This document shows positions 6,101 through 8,650 of a DNA stretch of 8,650 bases, piece by piece. A model generated the notes under the pieces. The model worked only from the letters and a program-made list of their open reading frames with translations. It had not been told where the DNA came from and did not search any database. Numbering within the stretch: position 1 is the stretch's first letter; every line of letters begins with the position of its first letter. Source of the DNA: JBATBW01 sp049662565 (lineage in GTDB: Bacteria; Bacillota_I; Bacilli_A; Erysipelotrichales; Erysipelotrichaceae); the NCBI GenBank assembly GCA_049662565.1, contig JBATBW010000094.1:1-8650 (forward strand). The letters are read 5' to 3'. Position numbers and translations under genes: made by a program.

Positions 6101-6274
6101 ATGCCAGTAAAAGTTAACCAAGATGAATGTTTAGGTTGTGGTGCATGCGTTAGCGTTTGCCCAGTTGAAGCTTTAAGTTTAAATGATGATGGAAAAGCTG
6201 AATGCAATGAAGATGTTTGTATTGATTGTGGTGCATGTGTTGCTACATGTCCTTGTGAAGCAATTAAACAATAA
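6101..6274 (+). CDS. 2[4Fe-4S] bacterial-type ferredoxin
   Basis: This small cytoplasmic electron carrier is 57 residues long, the normal size of a clostridial-type ferredoxin. Two complete CxxCxxCxxxCP motifs are present: C10, C13, C16, C20-P21 and C40, C43, C46, C50-P51, so two [4Fe-4S] clusters are expected. Two extra cysteines (C35, C52) are not part of these motifs. It is acidic, as usual. I start at ATG 6101 because AAGGAGG (6086-6092) lies 8 bases before; an in-frame ATG at 6047 overlaps the promoter and is rejected. It has its own strong promoter and a terminator. The neighbour downstream, miaB, encodes an Fe-S radical SAM enzyme that needs electrons, so donation from this ferredoxin is a plausible but unproved link. 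General redox roles (pyruvate:ferredoxin oxidoreductase and the like) are equally possible. Confidence 0.95.
   Translation: MPVKVNQDECLGCGACVSVCPVEALSLNDDGKAECNEDVCIDCGACVATCPCEAIKQ
6136..6237 (+). repeat. Internal direct repeat of the two ferredoxin cluster motifs
   Basis: The 12-base sequence TTGTGGTGCATG occurs at 6136-6147 and again at 6226-6237, exactly 90 bases (30 codons) apart. It encodes the equivalent CGAC part of each cluster motif and reflects the ancient internal duplication of this ferredoxin fold. Confidence 0.8.
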
Positions 6275-6277
6275 TTT

Positions 6278-6306
6278 AAAAAAGCCAAGCATTGCTTGGT
6301 TTTTTA
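6278..6306 (+). terminator. Intrinsic terminator of the ferredoxin gene
   Basis: CCAAGC (6285-6290) pairs with GCTTGG (6294-6299) around an ATT loop. The stem extends through G6284-T6300 and A-T pairs with the flanking A-run and T-run (6300-6305). The miaB ribosome binding site begins only 3-4 bases after the T-run, so miaB either depends on read-through or on a promoter I did not find. Confidence 0.88.
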
Positions 6307-6319
6307 ATGAGGTGATAAA

Positions 6320-7753
6320 ATGAAAATGAATAAGAACTGGGTTTTGCCATCTTTATTGGATGCAAAATTACGAAGAAATAAAGAAATTACATATGATGAA
6401 TATATCTTTGATCCGAAGTTTAACGATCTAGGAAAAGATAAAAACTATTATATTCGTAGTTATGGTTGTCAAGCTAATGAGCGTGATAAAGAAACAATTA
6501 TGGGTATTTTAGAACAATTAGGCTTTACTAGTGTTAGTAGTGAAGAAAAAGCAGACGTAATTATTTTGAATACTTGTGCAGTAAGAAAAACGGCGGAAGA
6601 TAAAGTATTTGGTGAAATTGGAGCCTTAAAACAATTAAAAATCAATAATCCAAATTTAGTAATAGGAGTTTGTGGCTGTATGAGTCAAGAAGATGATGTA
6701 GTTAATAAGTTGTTAACTACATATCGCCAGGTTGATTTAATTTTTGGAACTCACAATATTGATCGTTTGCCTTATTTGCTTTATGATGTGATGACAACTG
6801 GTCATCGCCAAGTAGAAGTGTATTCTGATAAAGCAGAAGTGGTAGAAAATTTACCGGTTAAAAGGATTGGTAGTCATAAAGCATGGATTAATATTATGTA
6901 TGGATGTGATAAGTTTTGTACTTATTGTATTGTGCCTTATACTAGAGGAATGCAAAGAAGTCGTAAATTAGAAGATATTTTAAATGAAGTTAAACAATGT
7001 ATCAATGACGGATTTAGTGAAGTTACACTGTTAGGACAAAATGTTAATGCTTATGGCAAGGATTTAGATGAAGGCTTTAGGTTTAATCATTTGTTGACAG
7101 AAGTTGCGAAATTACCGATTAAACGTTTGCGTTTTGTTACTAGTCACCCTTGGGATTTTGATGATGAAATGGTTGATGTTTTAGATAAATATCCAAACAT
7201 TATGCCATATATCCATTTACCTGTTCAATCGGGGGATAATGATATTTTAAAATTAATGGGTCGTCGTTATACGATTGAAAAATATAAAGATTTATTTAAT
7301 AAGATTAAAGAGAAATTACCTAATTGTGCTTTTACGACGGATATTATCGTTGGTTTTCCTAATGAAAGTGATGAGCAGTTCCAACATACATTAGATATTG
7401 TGGATTATTGTAAATATGATAATGTTTATTGTTTTATTTATTCACCAAGGGAAAAAACACCGGCTTCATTGATGGAAGATAATGTGCCAATGGATGTGAA
7501 GAAAAAGCGTTTGGATATGTTAAATGAAAGATTTAGAGTTTATGCTTTAGAGAATAATTTAGCTTATGTCGGTAATATTGAAGAAGTTTTAGTTGATGGT
7601 TTATCAAAGAGAAATGATAATATCTATAGTGGATATACGAAAAGTAATAAATTAGTTAATTTTAAAAGTGATATTGTTTTAAATACTGGTGATTATGTGG
7701 ATGTTAAAATTACTAGCGCAAAAACGTTTACTTTGGATGGGGAAAAGATCTAG
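6320..7753 (+). CDS. miaB: tRNA-2-methylthio-N6-dimethylallyladenosine synthase
   Basis: MiaB is a radical SAM methylthiotransferase that adds a methylthio group to N6-isopentenyladenosine at position 37 of tRNAs reading U-starting codons. The 477-residue protein has a short N-terminal extension (1-40), the MTTase N-terminal domain (about 43-155) with cluster ligands C50, C86 and C120 in YGCQAN, NTCAVR and VCGCM, the radical SAM domain with CxxxCxxC (C196, C200, C203 in YGCDKFCTYC), and a TRAM RNA-binding domain at about 413-477. All six cluster cysteines are present. B. subtilis MiaB (509 residues) is slightly longer. NTCAVRKTAEDK and YGCDKFCTYCIVPYTRG fit MiaB better than MtaB or RimO. ATG 6320 follows GAGGTGA (6309-6315); a second ATG at 6326 is less well spaced. 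It starts 14 bases after the ferredoxin terminator with no promoter between. Its last codons form part of its own terminator. Confidence 0.97.
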   Translation: MKMNKNWVLPSLLDAKLRRNKEITYDEYIFDPKFNDLGKDKNYYIRSYGCQANERDKETIMGILEQLGFTSVSSEEKADVIILNTCAVRKTAEDKVFGEIGALKQLKINNPNLVIGVCGCMSQEDDVVNKLLTTYRQVDLIFGTHNIDRLPYLLYDVMTTGHRQVEVYSDKAEVVENLPVKRIGSHKAWINIMYGCDKFCTYCIVPYTRGMQRSRKLEDILNEVKQCINDGFSEVTLLGQNVNAYGKDLDEGFRFNHLLTEVAKLPIKRLRFVTSHPWDFDDEMVDVLDKYPNIMPYIHLPVQSGDNDILKLMGRRYTIEKYKDLFNKIKEKLPNCAFTTDIIVGFPNESDEQFQHTLDIVDYCKYDNVYCFIYSPREKTPASLMEDNVPMDVKKKRLDMLNERFRVYALENNLAYVGNIEEVLVDGLSKRNDNIYSGYTKSNKLVNFKSDIVLNTGDYVDVKITSAKTFTLDGEKI

Positions 7754-7785
7754 TCGGTTATTTTATCGATTAGATTTTGTTTCTA
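7745..7785 (+). terminator. Intrinsic terminator of miaB, overlapping its stop codon
   Basis: Bases 7745-7758 pair with 7765-7778 to give 14 consecutive pairs, three of them G-T, around a TATTTT loop, followed by a T-rich stretch (TTTTGTTTCT). The stop codon TAG (7751-7753) lies within the left arm. The wobble pairs make the reverse-strand version weaker, so it is mainly directional. Confidence 0.8.
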
Positions 7786-7814
7786 TTGTTTATTAAGCAT
7801 TTGTAGTATATAAT
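7786..7814 (+). promoter_or_regulatory. Promoter of the RNase J-family gene
   Basis: TTGTTT (7786-7791, 3 of 6 to TTGACA) and a perfect TATAAT (7809-7814) are separated by 17 bases. Transcription would start near 7821, giving a leader of about 24 bases with AGGAGG at 7835-7840. It lies directly after the miaB terminator. Confidence 0.6.
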
Positions 7815-7844
7815 TTATATAGAGTAGACGTGTTAGGAGGAATT

Positions 7845-8650
7845 ATGAATACTGTAAAGATTATGGCCTTAGGTGGTCTTGATGAAAACGGCAAGAATAT
7901 GTATGTCGTAGAAATAAATGATAATATTTTTATTATCGAATCGGGATTAAAATATCCGGAACAAGGACAATTAGGAATCCAATTAATTATTCCTGATTTT
8001 ACTTATTTAAAGAAGAATCGTAATAAAATACGAGGGATTTTTATTACTCATGCCCATGATGATGTTATGGGTAGTTTGAGTTACTTGTTGAAAGAAATTA
8101 GGTTACCTATTTTCACTACTGCTTATACTGCAGCAATGATTAAAAAACAAATTAGTAACGAAATTAAAGATTTAGATATTAAAGTTGTGAAGCGAGATGG
8201 TGATTATAAGATTGCGAATGTTTTGATTAAAACTTTTGGTTTAACTCATTCAGTTGCGGATGCTTTTGGTGTGGCAATTGATAGTGGTAATGGGTTTATC
8301 GTTTTCGCAAGTGAGTTTATTGTAGATTTAGATATTCAAATACCGGCTTTTCAATGCGATCTTGGAGTTTTATCTTCAATTGCGAAAAAAGGGGTATTAG
8401 CTTTGATGTGTGAGTCTAGTGGAGCGGATCATCCGGGTTATACGGCGCCTAAGCATCGTATTACTAATTTTATTGAGCCGTATTTTCAAGATGCAACTGG
8501 TCGTATCTTTATTACGACTTACCAACAAAATTTATTCCGGATTTTCGAGATTATTAATTTAGCTCATAAATTCAAACGAAGAATTGTATTTATGGATGAG
8601 AATTTATTAAAGGATTTATTAATATTAGAGAAGTTGGGTTATTATAAAAT
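7845..8650 (+). CDS. rnjB: RNase J-family protein with degenerate active site, RNase J2-like (partial, runs off the right edge)
   Basis: The reading frame is open from ATG 7845 (AGGAGG at 7835-7840) to the window end: 268 residues of an expected 550 or so. It aligns to the metallo-beta-lactamase/beta-CASP part of RNase J, the 5'-3' exoribonuclease and endonuclease of Firmicutes: ALGGLDENGKNMYVVE (8-23), PEQGQLGIQLIIPDFTYL (38-55), GIFITHAHDD (64-73), THSVADAFGV (134-143), KKGVLALMCESSGADHPGYT (181-200). Several catalytic positions differ from active RNase J1. HGHEDH is HAHDDV (H69, H71, D73 kept, last His is V74); TGDF is ASEF (E157 for Asp); the Asp of VIDAG is Glu (E32); LLSDS is LMCES (E190 for Asp). 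H135 is kept. RNase J2 of B. subtilis also has an altered motif (HGHDEN), and rnjB lies upstream of pgsA-cinA-recA there, so I favour a J2-like partner. The beta-CASP C-terminal part is not visible. Confidence 0.88.
   Translation, partial: MNTVKIMALGGLDENGKNMYVVEINDNIFIIESGLKYPEQGQLGIQLIIPDFTYLKKNRNKIRGIFITHAHDDVMGSLSYLLKEIRLPIFTTAYTAAMIKKQISNEIKDLDIKVVKRDGDYKIANVLIKTFGLTHSVADAFGVAIDSGNGFIVFASEFIVDLDIQIPAFQCDLGVLSSIAKKGVLALMCESSGADHPGYTAPKHRITNFIEPYFQDATGRIFITTYQQNLFRIFEIINLAHKFKRRIVFMDENLLKDLLILEKLGYYK

Noticed and set aside
6043..6288. 81-codon - strand frame opposite the ferredoxin gene
   Set aside because: Shadow of the Cys-rich ferredoxin; it also crosses the promoter and the terminator.

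Overview
The window is a stretch of a low-GC Firmicutes-type (class Bacilli) chromosome with every gene on the + strand. The gene order strongly resembles the Bacillus subtilis blocks gpsB-rnpB and pgsA-cinA-recA-(pbpX)-rny-ymdB-...-miaB, but here they are joined and slimmed down. AT-rich codon use, the type B RNase P RNA, strong AGGAGG ribosome binding sites and the lack of the spore gene spoVS after ymdB suggest a reduced, perhaps non-sporulating Bacilli lineage (Erysipelotrichales, RF39 or Acholeplasma-like). TGG encodes Trp, no gene has an internal TGA, and ymdB ends on TGA, so the code looks standard and the genetic code of Mycoplasma is unlikely. The species cannot be named from sequence alone.

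Layout: the 3' end of gpsB (1-156); rnpB (about 168-508) with its own terminator; an overlapping operon pgsA-pncC followed closely by recA and a terminator; a YitT-family membrane protein gene with its own promoter and terminator; a new promoter with a structured leader driving rny, whose stop codon overlaps the start of ymdB; a strong promoter overlapping the ymdB stop codon that drives a 57-residue 2[4Fe-4S] ferredoxin; a terminator, then miaB only 14 bases later; a terminator formed partly from the miaB stop codon; and a promoter driving an RNase J-family gene that runs off the right edge.

Functionally this is core housekeeping: cell division (GpsB), phospholipid synthesis (PgsA), NMN salvage (PncC), recombination (RecA), tRNA thiomethylation (MiaB) and, notably, RNA processing and decay (RNase P RNA, RNase Y, YmdB, RNase J). 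No mobile element, phage gene, CRISPR array, tRNA or defence system was seen.

I found no wholly undescribed system. The points most worth a second look are the RNase J-family protein, which has lost several metal-ligand residues and may be a non-catalytic partner like RNase J2; a pair of perfect hairpins at the predicted 5' end of the rny message; and two places where an intrinsic terminator sits directly before the next ribosome binding site with no convincing promoter between.
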